From assembly GCF_025465545.1 (NCBI RefSeq), contig NZ_JAODMK010000040.1:62001-126000 (forward strand): a DNA stretch of 64,000 nucleotides. The letters run 5' to 3'. Source of the DNA: Naasia sp. (GTDB taxonomy: Bacteria; Actinomycetota; Actinomycetes; Actinomycetales; Microbacteriaceae). The translations under genes and the position numbers were made by a program. Each line of letters starts with the position of its first letter. The stretch's first letter is position 1. Positions 1 through 8,149 of this stretch are shown one piece after another. Under the pieces are notes generated by a model that saw nothing but the letters and a program-made list of their open reading frames with translations, was not told where the DNA came from and made no database searches.

Positions 1-190
1 GCAGGAGGTCGCCGAAGGCCCCGCGCGCCTGGTAGAGCGTGTAGAGCGGGGTGGGGGCCGTGGAGAATGCCATCGCCACCAGGAAGACGGCGCCGACGAG
101 CCAGAAGGCGGCCCGTCGGCTCACTCGGAGCCCGGATCGGGCCGCGGCGTCACGGGTCGGCGGAGTCGCAGCACTCCCCCGGACCGGCAC
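1..190 (-). CDS. MFS transporter, N-terminal fragment (window edge)
   Basis: The reading frame enters from the left edge, so only about the first 63 residues are present. After a polar N-terminal stretch of about 22 residues comes a hydrophobic helix and then the STAPTPLYTLYQ segment, which is characteristic of the first helix/loop of drug-exporter-like major facilitator proteins. The GTG at 190 is chosen because a TAGGGT hexamer ends exactly six bases upstream, as at many genes here; a GTG at 124 is the alternative. The substrate cannot be deduced. The gene lies downstream of the flavoenzyme pair on the same strand but appears to have its own promoter. Confidence 0.75.
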   Translation of the reverse strand, partial: MPVRGSAATPPTRDAAARSGLRVSRRAAFWLVGAVFLVAMAFSTAPTPLYTLYQARGAFGDLL

Positions 191-196
191 CGTCCG

Positions 197-202
197 ACCC
201 TA
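197..202 (-). promoter_or_regulatory. -10 box of leaderless MFS gene
   Basis: TAGGGT followed by six bases and a GTG start; no SD sequence. It decides the start of the edge MFS gene. Confidence 0.55.
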
Positions 203-257
203 ACCCGGCATCCCGCCCGCGCGCCCCCTGCTGGGGCGGAATCGGGGCCGTCGCCCG

Positions 258-884
258 CTACTGGGCCCCGCCGACCCCGGTCGGGTCGAACCCGGCCGGA
301 AGCGCGAAGGGGTCGCGAAGCTCGGACGTGCGGGTGGACCGGCGCACCACTTGGGCGAACTCCGCCGCCGCACGATCGATGCGCTCCGGCAGCGGCTTGA
401 CCGTGTCGTCCGAGCTGCCCCAGTCGTCCGTCGCCGCGAACACGCCGGTGGTCGCGACCGTGGTGTGCAGATAGGTGAAGAGTGGGCGGATGGCGTAGTC
501 CAGCGCGAGCGAGTGCCGGGGCGAGCCGCCGGTGGCGCCGATCAGCACGGGCTGCTCGGAGAGCGCACCGGGCTCCAGGATGTCGAAGAACGACTTGAAG
601 AGCCCGCTGTAGCTGGTGCTGAAGATCGGGGTGACGGCGATCAGGCCGTCCGCGGAGGCCACCTTCTCGATCGCCGCGGCGAGCGTGCTGCTCGGGAACC
701 CGGTGAGCAGGTTGTTGGTGATGTCGTGCGCGAGGTCGCGCAGCTCCACCACCTCGACGGTGACGTCGTCGCCGGTCTCCCGGAGGCGGCGGGCGGTGGC
801 GTCGGCCAGCCGGTCGGCGAGCATCCGCGTGGACGAGGGCTTGCTGAGCCCCGCCGACACGACGGCCAGGGTGCGTGCGGTCAT
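258..884 (-). CDS. NADPH-dependent FMN reductase, CE1759 family
   Basis: A flavodoxin-fold protein of 208 residues. It would reduce FMN with NAD(P)H and supply it to the partner oxygenase encoded just upstream. The N-terminal strand followed by SAGLSKPSSTRMLAD is the phosphate-binding loop of the family, and the central TPIFSTSYSGLFKSFFD segment is the typical flavin-contact region. The ATG at 884 is preceded by a strong AGGAGGG site and lies only 10 bases after the stop of the LLM oxygenase, so the two are very probably co-transcribed and work as a two-component flavin system. The physiological substrate is unknown. Confidence 0.85.
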   Translation of the reverse strand: MTARTLAVVSAGLSKPSSTRMLADRLADATARRLRETGDDVTVEVVELRDLAHDITNNLLTGFPSSTLAAAIEKVASADGLIAVTPIFSTSYSGLFKSFFDILEPGALSEQPVLIGATGGSPRHSLALDYAIRPLFTYLHTTVATTGVFAATDDWGSSDDTVKPLPERIDRAAAEFAQVVRRSTRTSELRDPFALPAGFDPTGVGGAQ

Positions 885-894
885 GCTGTCCCTC

Positions 895-2016
895 CTAGCG
901 GGTCGCGGCGGAAGCCGCAGCGATCGGGGAGCTGGTGGCGGCCGCGTCGCGGGCGGCGACGAGCGAGGCGTGGGTCGGACCATCGGGGACCGCGGCGGGG
1001 CGGTTCTTCTCGAGCTCCTTCCGCAGCACGGGCACCACCTCCTCGCCGAGCAGGTCGAGCTGCTCGAGGACGACCTTCAGGGGCAGGCCTGCGTGGTCCA
1101 TCAGGAACAGCTGGCGCTGGTAGTCGCCGAAGTGGTCGCGCATGCCGGCGTAGCGGTCGATGACCTGCTGGGGACTGCCGACCGTGAGCGGCGTCTGGGC
1201 GGTGAACTCCTCGAGGGACGGGCCGTTGCCGTACACGGGGGCCTGGTCGAAGTAGGGCCGGAACTCGTTCACGGCGTCCTGCGAGTTCTTGCGCATGAAC
1301 GCCTGACCGCCGAGCCCGACGATGGCCTGCTGAGCGGTGCCGTGCCCGTAGTGCTCGAAGCGCTGGCGGTAGAAGGAGATCAGCTGCATGTAGTGCTCCT
1401 TCGGCCAGAAGATGTTGTTGGCGAAGAAGCCGTCTCCGTAGTAGGCGGCCTGCTCGGCGATCTCGGGCGAGCGGATGGAGCCGTGCCAGACGAACGGGGG
1501 CACGTCGTCGAGGGGCCGCGGGGTGGCGGTGAAGCCCTGCAGCGGGGTGCGGAACTTCCCGCTCCAGTCCACGACGTCCTCGCGCCAGAGCCGGTGCAGC
1601 AGCGCGTAGTTCTCGATCGCCAGCGGGATGCCCTGCCGGATGTCCTTCCCGAACCAGGGGTAGACGGGGCCGGTGTTGCCGCGGCCGAGGATGAGGTCGA
1701 GGCGGCCGTCCGAGATGTGCTGCAGGGTGGCGTAGTCCTCGGCGATCTTCACCGGGTCGTTGGTCGTGATCAGCGTGGTGCTCGTGGACAGCAGCAGCGT
1801 GGAGGTGCGCGCGGCGATGTAGCCGAGCAGCGTGGTGGGCGAGGACGGGATGAACGGCGGGTTGTGATGCTCGCCCAGGGCGAAGACGTCGAGTCCGACC
1901 TCTTCCACCTTCTCCGCGATCGCGAGGATCGCCTTGATGCGCTCCCCTTCGGTCGGCGTGCGTCCCGTGGTCGGGTCCGGGGTGACGTCCCCCACCGTGA
2001 AGATCCCGAATTGCAT
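895..2016 (-). CDS. LLM-class flavin-dependent oxidoreductase, CE1758 family
   Basis: A luciferase-like (bacterial luciferase fold) FMNH2-dependent monooxygenase of 373 residues. The sequence shows the hallmarks: MQFGIFTVGD at the start, GLDVFALGEHHNPPF near residue 45 (the EHH motif of luciferase-like enzymes), SDGRLDLILGRG, and the conserved C-terminal GSPQQVIDRY. The last ~30 residues are Ala/Ser-rich and probably disordered. The start at 2016 follows an AAAGGGA SD; a frame extension to 2046 is less likely. It is translated just ahead of the FMN reductase, its likely source of reduced flavin. The substrate is not predictable. Confidence 0.88.
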   Translation of the reverse strand: MQFGIFTVGDVTPDPTTGRTPTEGERIKAILAIAEKVEEVGLDVFALGEHHNPPFIPSSPTTLLGYIAARTSTLLLSTSTTLITTNDPVKIAEDYATLQHISDGRLDLILGRGNTGPVYPWFGKDIRQGIPLAIENYALLHRLWREDVVDWSGKFRTPLQGFTATPRPLDDVPPFVWHGSIRSPEIAEQAAYYGDGFFANNIFWPKEHYMQLISFYRQRFEHYGHGTAQQAIVGLGGQAFMRKNSQDAVNEFRPYFDQAPVYGNGPSLEEFTAQTPLTVGSPQQVIDRYAGMRDHFGDYQRQLFLMDHAGLPLKVVLEQLDLLGEEVVPVLRKELEKNRPAAVPDGPTHASLVAARDAAATSSPIAAASAATR

Positions 2017-2148
2017 CGCTCGTCCCTTTCGCCGTTCCGTATCCATGCGTTCGCATCGATATTCGGTCCAACCGCGCGACAGTGCGCTCTATTCCCCGCA
2101 CTCCAGAGCCGGGTGCCGGAGCCCCTGCGGGCGGGCCCGGGCGGGCGC

Positions 2149-2565
2149 CTACCGGGTCAGGCCGAGCAGCAGCTCGACGCGGAGTCCCTGCTTCGTCTGC
2201 ACGATCTCGACCGGGATCCGCGGCTTGCGACCCGCCCGCTCGAGGCGGCTGAGCGCCTCCACCACGGGCGCCTCGAGCCCCCGCGGCACGGTCCCGACGG
2301 GCCCGACGATCCGCCCGCCGCCGAACACGCGGATCACGATCGGCGCGTCGATGCGCTCCTCCTCCGGGGTCCGTGCGCCGCCCGCGGTCTCGAGCGGCTC
2401 GATCGCCGCGAGCTCCCGGAGGAGGTCCTGGTGCGCGTCGCTGCCGGCAAGCCGGATGCGCACCCGGTCGTTGTTCGGCATCAGGTCGAAGCGGTAGTCG
2501 CCCAGCTTCCCCGCGCCGTCATCGCCCTTGGCGAAGCCGGTCGGCGCTCGCCCGCCCCAGCGCAC
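2149..2565 (-). CDS. Conserved hypothetical protein (138 aa)
   Basis: I do not recognise a family. The frame is cleanly open and starts with GTG two bases after the stop codon of the FAH-family gene, a spacing that suggests translational coupling. The protein is soluble and charged, with alternating strand-like segments (KLGDYRFDLMPNND, IPVEIVQTKQGLRVELLLG) and a central glycine-rich RVFGGGRIVGPVG stretch. No signal peptide or membrane segment is present. Its position downstream of the hydrolase suggests a shared operon but gives no function. Confidence 0.6.
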   Translation of the reverse strand: MRWGGRAPTGFAKGDDGAGKLGDYRFDLMPNNDRVRIRLAGSDAHQDLLRELAAIEPLETAGGARTPEEERIDAPIVIRVFGGGRIVGPVGTVPRGLEAPVVEALSRLERAGRKPRIPVEIVQTKQGLRVELLLGLTR

Positions 2566-2567
2566 GT

Positions 2568-3425
2568 CTAGCCGCGGGCCACGACGGTCTGCCGGGCCAC
2601 GCCGAGCCCCTCGATGCCGAGCTCGACGACGTCGCCGGCCTTCAGGTACGGGAACCGGCCGGACAGGGCGACGCCCTCCGGCGTTCCCGTATTGATCAGG
2701 TCGCCCGCATCGAGCACGGAGTACTGGGAGAGGTGGTGCACCAGCTCCGCGACCGAGAAGACCATGTCGCTCGTGTTCGAGTCCTGGCGCGGCTCGCCGT
2801 TGACGCTCGACCAGAGCCGGAGCCGCTGGGGGTCGCCGACCTCGTCCGCGGGGACCAGTACGGGACCGAGCGGGTTGAAGGTCTCGCCGATCTTGCCCTT
2901 GGACCACTGTCCGCCGGACTCCTTGAGCTGCCAGACCCGCTCGGACACGTCGTGGCTCACGACGTAGCCGGCGACGTGGGCCAGGGCCTCGTCGGGGGAG
3001 CCCAGGTAGCTCGTGCGCGAGCCGAGGACGACGCCGAGCTCGACCTCCCAGTCCAGTTCGGTCGCGCCGGGCGGGAGGATCACGTCGTCGTAGGGCCCCA
3101 CCACGGTGTTGGGGTGCTTGAAGAAGAGGATGGGGATGGTCGGGGTGGGGCTGCCGGATTCGGCGGCGTGCGCGGCATAGTTCTGGCCGATGCAGAGCAC
3201 CGCGCCCGGCCGGGCGACAGGGGCGCCGACCCGCAGATCTTCGGCACCGGGAAGCTCCTCGAGGTCCCCGGCCGCGGCGGCCCGCCGGGCGCGGTCCAAG
3301 CCGCCTGCCGCAAGGAACGCGCCGTCCAGGTCGCCGGTGAGCGAGCGCAGGTCGAAGGCGGTGCCGTCGACATCGACGACGGGGATCTCGGCGCCGAGCG
3401 GCCCGAGTCGGCGGAAGGTGGTCAC
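2568..3425 (-). CDS. Fumarylacetoacetate hydrolase family protein
   Basis: A 285-residue FAH-superfamily enzyme. The N-terminal ~70 residues form the small domain; the catalytic domain starts at AVLCIGQNYAAHAAE and contains the ELDWEVELGVVLG metal-binding segment (acidic residues for Mg2+ or Mn2+) and the C-terminal GDLINTGTPEGVALS substrate loop. Family members cleave or hydrate small keto acids, for example acylpyruvates, 2-keto-4-pentenoate or ureidoglycolate; the neighbours do not distinguish between these. The GTG start at 3425 has a GGAG site upstream. Confidence 0.88.
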   Translation of the reverse strand: MTTFRRLGPLGAEIPVVDVDGTAFDLRSLTGDLDGAFLAAGGLDRARRAAAAGDLEELPGAEDLRVGAPVARPGAVLCIGQNYAAHAAESGSPTPTIPILFFKHPNTVVGPYDDVILPPGATELDWEVELGVVLGSRTSYLGSPDEALAHVAGYVVSHDVSERVWQLKESGGQWSKGKIGETFNPLGPVLVPADEVGDPQRLRLWSSVNGEPRQDSNTSDMVFSVAELVHHLSQYSVLDAGDLINTGTPEGVALSGRFPYLKAGDVVELGIEGLGVARQTVVARG

Positions 3426-3492
3426 AGCGATGCTCCTGGAGAAGTCGGATGTCTGGCGTCGGCCAGCGTACCGGCCCTGCGCCGCCCGTCGA

Positions 3493-4335
3493 TCAGTTCG
3501 GGAGGAGGTTCCCGAGGAGGGCGGCGATCATCAGCGCGGAGGCGAGGGAGACCACTCCGCCTGCTCCGGCGAGAGCCCGCACGGTGACCCGCCAGCGCCG
3601 ATCGGCCTGGACCGCCTCGACCTCGAGTCGGTCGAACCGATCCCGCAGCTCCGAGGGATCCCGCACCTCGCCTGCGCTCCAGGTTGCCGGCAGCTCCGCC
3701 GCGTCGGCGAGGCGGTCCACCTGCAGCGCCGAGCAGATCTCCGGCAGCGAGCGCAGCCAGGGCACGAGGCCGGCGGCGGCGAGGACATGCACGGTGCGCG
3801 GTGCGCTGCGCAGAAGGATCCGCCGCGGCTCGAGGAAGGTGACGACCGGCACGACCGGCACGCCAGGCGGCAGGAGGTGGCCGAGCGACTCCCCGACGGC
3901 TCCCGCGATCAGCTCCGCGTCGCGGAGCGCATCCGAGGACGCTCCGTCGACCGAGGCCAGGTCGCCCGACACCCAGACCGATGCGTCGCGGCGCGACTCG
4001 GGGAGCACGGCGAACACGCCGGCCGGCCCGACGAGCAGGTGCGGGACCACTCCTCCCCCGGGCACCGCGACGGAGTGCAGCACGGTCCAGTCGGCGGGCA
4101 GGCGGACGAGAGCCGCGCCGGACTCCTCCTCGAGCCCCACGCGGTCGCGCAGCTCCTGCGCATGAGCGCGGAGCGGGGCGATGCCGACGAGGCGCTCGAG
4201 CGGACTCCTGCGGTCCTCGTGCACGGCGAGGCAGGCCTCCATGGGAGCCGATCCCGCCGGCCGATCGCGCAGGGTGCGCGGCGCGGGCGCCGCCACGAAG
4301 GGCGTCACGGGAAGTGCACCGACGCGCGTCCTCAT
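3493..4335 (-). CDS. NERD-like domain protein with C-terminal membrane helix
   Basis: A 280-residue protein. The middle (about residues 80-180) contains the pattern WTVLHSVAVPGGG..HLLVGPAGVFAVLPE, which resembles the first half of nuclease-related (NERD) domains in actinobacterial membrane-linked proteins. The C-terminus has one or two hydrophobic helices and ends in LLPN. The start at 4335 is chosen because an AGGGGG SD precedes that ATG. It is divergent from the hydrolase gene at 4392. Nuclease activity is uncertain, because the usual D...E-x-K core is not obvious. Confidence 0.65.
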   Translation of the reverse strand: MRTRVGALPVTPFVAAPAPRTLRDRPAGSAPMEACLAVHEDRRSPLERLVGIAPLRAHAQELRDRVGLEEESGAALVRLPADWTVLHSVAVPGGGVVPHLLVGPAGVFAVLPESRRDASVWVSGDLASVDGASSDALRDAELIAGAVGESLGHLLPPGVPVVPVVTFLEPRRILLRSAPRTVHVLAAAGLVPWLRSLPEICSALQVDRLADAAELPATWSAGEVRDPSELRDRFDRLEVEAVQADRRWRVTVRALAGAGGVVSLASALMIAALLGNLLPN

Positions 4336-4379
4336 CTCAACCCCCTGTCGCTCCCCAGCCGCTTCGACGAGGCGAACCA

Positions 4380-4385
4380 TAGGCT
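4380..4385 (+). promoter_or_regulatory. -10 box of leaderless hydrolase gene
   Basis: TAGGCT, six bases, then ATG at 4392; no SD is present. Confidence 0.5.
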
Positions 4386-4391
4386 CGGGTC

Positions 4392-5165
4392 ATGCGCTGG
4401 CGGAGTGTTGAGGAATTCAAGCACGACGGGCGCACGATGCTCGTGAAGCGACTCGGCGGGGAGAAAGGTCCGCAGTTCGTGCTGGTGCACGGCATCGGTG
4501 TCGCCACCCGATACTTCACCCGGCTGGCCCCCCTCCTCGCCAGGTCCGGCGGCGTGCACGCCGTCGAGCTTCCCGGCTTCGGCAGTGCGCCGAGGCAGAG
4601 CACCACGATGAGCATCGAGGAGCACGCCGCGATGCTGACGGCATACGTGGTCGGCGCCGGGCTGGCCGCTCCCCTTCTCGTCGGCCACTCGATGGGCACC
4701 CAGATCGTCGTGGAAGCGGCCCTGCAGCGCCCCGAGCTCTTCCCCCGCATCGTCGGCATGGGCGGCGTCGTCGACCCGCGTGAGCGGTCCGCGCTGCTGC
4801 AGGGTCTCCGGCTCGCCGAGGACATGCTGTTCGAGACGCCGCCGTCCAACTGGGCCGTCCTGCGGGACTACGCCCGGACCGGCCCGCGCTGGTACCTGAA
4901 GACCGTGCCCGTGATGCTCGGCTACAAGACCGAGGAGGCCCTGCCCGCTCTCGCTGCCGACACTCTCCTCATCCGGGGGGCCCGCGACCCCATCTGCCGA
5001 CACGACTGGGCCGAGGACATGGCGCGGCTCATCCCCCGCTCCCGTCTGGTGGAGGTGCCCGGGTCCGCGCACGTGGTGATGTACACCGCGCCCGCGCGGG
5101 TGGCCGGGGAGATCCTCGCCCACGCCCGGCACGGGACGGCGGCGGGGATGGAGGCGGCGCGGTGA
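4392..5165 (+). CDS. Alpha/beta hydrolase
   Basis: A 257-residue single-domain alpha/beta hydrolase. The oxyanion-hole motif VLVHGIG, the nucleophile elbow GHSMG (serine nucleophile) and the C-terminal ALPALAADTLLIRGARDPIC...GSAHVV (acid and histidine) are all visible, so the triad is complete. No signal peptide is seen, so it is cytoplasmic. The next gene, also a lipase-like hydrolase, overlaps the stop codon by four bases (GTGA), so they form an operon. Esterase or lipase activity on small or acyl substrates is an inference. Confidence 0.85.
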   Translation: MRWRSVEEFKHDGRTMLVKRLGGEKGPQFVLVHGIGVATRYFTRLAPLLARSGGVHAVELPGFGSAPRQSTTMSIEEHAAMLTAYVVGAGLAAPLLVGHSMGTQIVVEAALQRPELFPRIVGMGGVVDPRERSALLQGLRLAEDMLFETPPSNWAVLRDYARTGPRWYLKTVPVMLGYKTEEALPALAADTLLIRGARDPICRHDWAEDMARLIPRSRLVEVPGSAHVVMYTAPARVAGEILAHARHGTAAGMEAAR

Positions 5166-5965
5166 GGACCCTCGGCCACGCCTGGTACTGGCTGCTCGAC
5201 TACCTCTATGTCGCCTACTGGCAGGTGCAGGGCTTCCTGTTCCGCATCGACCCCTCGCACTACCGGGGGCCCGAGCTGACCGGGCGGCCCGTGCTCCTCA
5301 TCCCCGGGATCTACGAGACGTGGCAGTTCATGCGTCCGGTCGCGGACCTCGTGCGGAAGCGGGGATCACCCGTGCACGTCGTTCCCACACTGCACTGGAA
5401 CACCGCGACGGTCGCCTCGAGTGCCGACCTCGTGGCCGAGTACCTGGAGGAGCACGACCTGCGGAACGTGCTCGTCGTGGCCCACAGCAAGGGCGGACTG
5501 ATCGGCAAGTACGCGATGCTCCGGAGGGACCCGTCGGGCCGCATCGCGCGGATGATCGCCATCTCGACCCCGTTCTCGGGGTCCGTCTACGCCCGCTGGT
5601 TCCTGCTCCGGTCGATCCGCGACTTCTCCCCCGCGGATCCGACCCTGCGGATGCTCGGCGAGCAGCTCGAGGCGAACTCGCGGATCACGTCGATCTGGGG
5701 CGCGTTCGACCCGCACATCCCGGGCGGCAGCCGCCTGGAGGGCGCCACCAACGTGGTGCTGCACTCGTCGGGGCACTTCCGGATCTTCGGCCAGCGCGAC
5801 CTGCTCGAGGCGGTCGGCCTCGCCCTGGACGACAAGCCCGCCGTGCCGGACGGCGCGACGTCGGTCGAGCCCGCTCCCGGGGACTCCGCGGGCCGGACTA
5901 GCCGCCGTCCGCCGTCCCGTCGGGGAGGCCCGGGCGCACGGTCAGCGGCTGAGGATCAGGAGTAG
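5162..5965 (+). CDS. Lipase-like alpha/beta hydrolase
   Basis: A 267-residue protein with VLLIPGIYETWQFM (oxyanion strand-loop) and VVAHSKGGLIGKYAM as nucleophile elbow (AHSKGG), the form seen in triacylglycerol lipase/PGAP1-like proteins. The final histidine is in LHSSGHFRIF. The C-terminal ~45 residues are Pro/Arg/Ser-rich and probably disordered. The N-terminus is aromatic-rich (AWYWLLDYLYVAYW), perhaps a membrane-surface anchor. It overlaps its upstream neighbour by four bases and its stop lies inside the converging small gene on the other strand. Confidence 0.8.
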   Translation: MRTLGHAWYWLLDYLYVAYWQVQGFLFRIDPSHYRGPELTGRPVLLIPGIYETWQFMRPVADLVRKRGSPVHVVPTLHWNTATVASSADLVAEYLEEHDLRNVLVVAHSKGGLIGKYAMLRRDPSGRIARMIAISTPFSGSVYARWFLLRSIRDFSPADPTLRMLGEQLEANSRITSIWGAFDPHIPGGSRLEGATNVVLHSSGHFRIFGQRDLLEAVGLALDDKPAVPDGATSVEPAPGDSAGRTSRRPPSRRGGPGARSAAEDQE

Positions 5966-6165
5966 TCGCGGCCCTCGTACCCGCCGGGGCGGTAGGTGTA
6001 GTCGGGGGCGTCGGGGTCGAGCTGCCAGATCTCCTCGACCTGCTCGCCGTCCACCTCGGTGCTGCGGGTGATCGTCTTCTGCGGCTGGCCCTGGATCAGC
6101 TCCAGCTCGAGCGTCTCGGTGCCCTCGCCGCCGTCGAGCGTGGCCGTGTACATGTTCTCCGCCAT
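5956..6165 (-). CDS. Small acidic hypothetical protein (69 aa)
   Basis: An unrecognised small protein rich in Glu, Asp and Thr, predicted as a beta-rich soluble domain (MYTATLDGGEGTETLELEL). A TAGGGT box ends six bases before its ATG, so it is probably transcribed as a leaderless message. Its 3' end overlaps the convergent lipase-like gene by ten bases. No function can be assigned. Confidence 0.6.
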   Translation of the reverse strand: MAENMYTATLDGGEGTETLELELIQGQPQKTITRSTEVDGEQVEEIWQLDPDAPDYTYRPGGYEGRDYS

Positions 6166-6171
6166 CTGCCG

Positions 6172-6177
6172 ACCCTA
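6172..6177 (-). promoter_or_regulatory. -10 box of leaderless small gene
   Basis: TAGGGT, six bases, then ATG at 6165 on the minus strand. Confidence 0.5.
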
Positions 6178-6188
6178 CGACGGCGCGG

Positions 6189-6566
6189 TCAGTCGACGCT
6201 GGGGATCTCCTGCGGCTCCTGCATGTACCACTCGGTGAACGAGGAGACGCGCCCGTCGTCCTCCAGCGTGAAGATCCAGACGTTCCAGTAGGTGCGGCCG
6301 TCGAGGTAGGGCGTGCGGGCCTCGATCACGGCGGTGCGGCCGTCGACCGCGACCGGCTTCCACTCGAAGCTCCAGTCCTCCGGCTCGTCCTTGTTCTCGA
6401 TCCAGTCGGCGACGATGGCGTCCTGCCCCTGCAGCGGCTCCTCCCACGGCGCGTAGCTGTACTCGGCGTCCTCCGTGAAGAGGGACCGGATGTCCTCTGG
6501 GTCGTTGGTGAGCCACGCCCGCACGTAGCCGTCCATCCAGTCGCTGACCTGTTCCGCATTCGTCAT
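6189..6566 (-). CDS. SnoaL/NTF2-like protein
   Basis: A 125-residue nuclear transport factor 2-like fold, as in SnoaL-type polyketide cyclases and limonene epoxide hydrolases. The visible pattern is typical: an N-terminal helix with MDGYVRAWLTNDPEDIRSLF, then TEDAEYSYAP, GQDAIVADWI, and strands ending in SSFTEWYMQ. Most such stand-alone proteins are of unknown function. It precedes the small acidic gene on the same strand with a 23-base gap. Confidence 0.75.
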   Translation of the reverse strand: MTNAEQVSDWMDGYVRAWLTNDPEDIRSLFTEDAEYSYAPWEEPLQGQDAIVADWIENKDEPEDWSFEWKPVAVDGRTAVIEARTPYLDGRTYWNVWIFTLEDDGRVSSFTEWYMQEPQEIPSVD

Positions 6567-6705
6567 TCCGCAGGTCTATCCGATTCGGGGGCCGACGGCC
6601 AGTCGACGAGCGCGGCGGCGGGGCTTCCCTTCGACGGCGACCGGGTTCGAATCCGCCCCGGAAGCCGGGAATCCTGAGGCCGCATCCGGCGTTGTCATCA
6701 GGGAT

Positions 6706-7113
6706 ATGGGAAAGCAATTCGAAGAGTTCGAGGACCGCGGAGTCGTCCTCAAGTACCGTCGCCACGCCAACGGCCGTGGCCTGATCGCCACCACCGCCAA
6801 GGCAGACGCCTCGGCGTACGTGGCTCCGTCCGCCTACATCGAGGCGGACTCCCGGATCGACCGCGACGTGCGGATCGGCGAGGGAACCTGGATCGAGCGC
6901 GACACGACGATCGGTCGCGGCGCCGTGCTGGGAGCGAACGTGCACGTGGGTGCGGGCAGCGTCATCGGCCCGGGCGCCCAGGTCGGCAGCCACAGCAGGA
7001 TCGGCGCGGGCAGCACCGTCGGCGCGGCCGCGCGAGTGCCGCATGACTCGGCACTCCCGGCGGGCAGCAGGATCAAGCCGTCGCACAGCGGCGACCTGCG
7101 CCGCGCTGCCTGA
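6706..7113 (+). CDS. Left-handed beta-helix (hexapeptide-repeat) protein
   Basis: A 135-residue protein whose residues 30-115 are hexapeptide repeats ([LIV]-G-x-x-x-x type: YIEADSRIDRDVRIGEGTWIERD...IGRGAVLGANVHVGAGSVIGPG). This predicts a left-handed beta-helix trimer, the scaffold of many acyltransferases and gamma-carbonic anhydrases. No acyltransferase tail (for example a PAK[P/V] motif) or metal histidine set is evident, so it may be a structural or small-ligand-binding protein rather than an enzyme. Confidence 0.7.
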   Translation: MGKQFEEFEDRGVVLKYRRHANGRGLIATTAKADASAYVAPSAYIEADSRIDRDVRIGEGTWIERDTTIGRGAVLGANVHVGAGSVIGPGAQVGSHSRIGAGSTVGAAARVPHDSALPAGSRIKPSHSGDLRRAA

Positions 7114-7219
7114 CGATCCGCACTGACGGCCCCTCTGGCGAAACCTTCCGCGGAAATCTCCGCCAGGGGGTGGCGGGGCGACCGGCAACGGCGGAGGCTT
7201 GGGTCTCCAGGAGGACGCA

Positions 7220-8035
7220 ATGAGTGCGCTCGGGTCGGTCGCGGTGATCGCCGCCGCCGTCGCCGTGCTCGGACTTCCCGCCCTGCTGAGTCCGACGCCG
7301 GGAGAGCCCGGGGGTATCCGGGACCCGGAGTGCGCGGCGGCCTTCCCGGAGCAGCTCGACTTCCCGGCCCAGGGCGACGCGATCGCCCGGCTGGTGGTCT
7401 GCACCAACGAGGCGCACACCGCGATGTTCGTGCTCAACCGCACGCGCGCGGTCTGGACGGTCCTCGGGAACGTGTCCGTGTTCCGCACGCCGATGTCCTC
7501 GGCCAACGCGTCGTTCGCGAGCGTCGTCTCCTCAGCCGAGCCGATGATCCCGTCCGGAGGGACGCTCGTCGTGCTCGCCTCGCCCGATCAGGTTGTGCTG
7601 CGCCTCGATCCGCGCCTGACCGTCGCGCAGCTGGCGCACGACCAGCTGACGAGCACTCTCGGCTCGGCGAGCAACGAGCTCATGTGGGCCGCCTTCCGAC
7701 CGGATGGCGGCTCCGCCCGGCACGCCCTCGTGTCCTGCCTCGACGCCCTCGTCGACCGGGCAGGCGACCCGGACACGCTGCTGCGCACGAGCCGGGCATC
7801 GGCAGGCATCGCTGAGGCGGCGGCGGCCGCCGCGGCGGCGAGCTGGTCCGGCTGCGGCGCCAACTGGCTCGCCGCGAAGCTCGATGCCGGCCTCTACCCG
7901 GGCAAGATCACCTCGCTGGCCTACGACGTCTCGGACTGGGACTCGAACGCCATGTTCGAGATCCGCAGCAACGCGGCCTCCGTCGCCTACCGCGAGGTCT
8001 CCGCCCCGGAGGGCCACCCGCTCCCCGACTCCTGA
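7220..8035 (+). CDS. Exported hypothetical protein (271 aa)
   Basis: Starts at ATG 7220 behind a good AGGAGG site. The first 25 residues (MSALGSVAVIAAAVAVLGLP) form one hydrophobic segment that may be a signal peptide or anchor. The mature part has five cysteines (for example DPECAAAF, VVCTNEAH, VSCLDAL, SGCGAN), suggesting disulfides and an extracytoplasmic location. No known domain is recognised. It ends before palindrome A1 at 8058. Confidence 0.65.
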   Translation: MSALGSVAVIAAAVAVLGLPALLSPTPGEPGGIRDPECAAAFPEQLDFPAQGDAIARLVVCTNEAHTAMFVLNRTRAVWTVLGNVSVFRTPMSSANASFASVVSSAEPMIPSGGTLVVLASPDQVVLRLDPRLTVAQLAHDQLTSTLGSASNELMWAAFRPDGGSARHALVSCLDALVDRAGDPDTLLRTSRASAGIAEAAAAAAAASWSGCGANWLAAKLDAGLYPGKITSLAYDVSDWDSNAMFEIRSNAASVAYREVSAPEGHPLPDS

Positions 8036-8057
8036 GCCGGCCCCTCCTTCCCGGAAC

Positions 8058-8115
8058 CGCAACCGTGCGGCCGAACCGCAACCGCACGCCGTTGCGCTTT
8101 GGCCGCACGGTTGCG
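8058..8115. repeat. Palindromic repeat, family A copy 1 (terminator-like)
   Basis: Perfect 15-bp arms (8058-8072 and 8101-8115) enclose an inner hairpin GCAAC/GTTGC with the core GCAACCGCACGCCGTTGC. It lies between two convergent genes and could serve as a bidirectional terminator without a U-tract. A related copy is at 24848. Confidence 0.75.
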
Positions 8116-8149
8116 TCCAGCGGCGGGCGGCCGCGGGGCGCGGGGAGCG

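Noticed and set aside
6640-6660. T-loop-like GGTTCGAATCC suggesting a tRNA
   Set aside because: The flanking T-stem bases do not pair, and no acceptor, D or anticodon arm can be folded around it on either strand.
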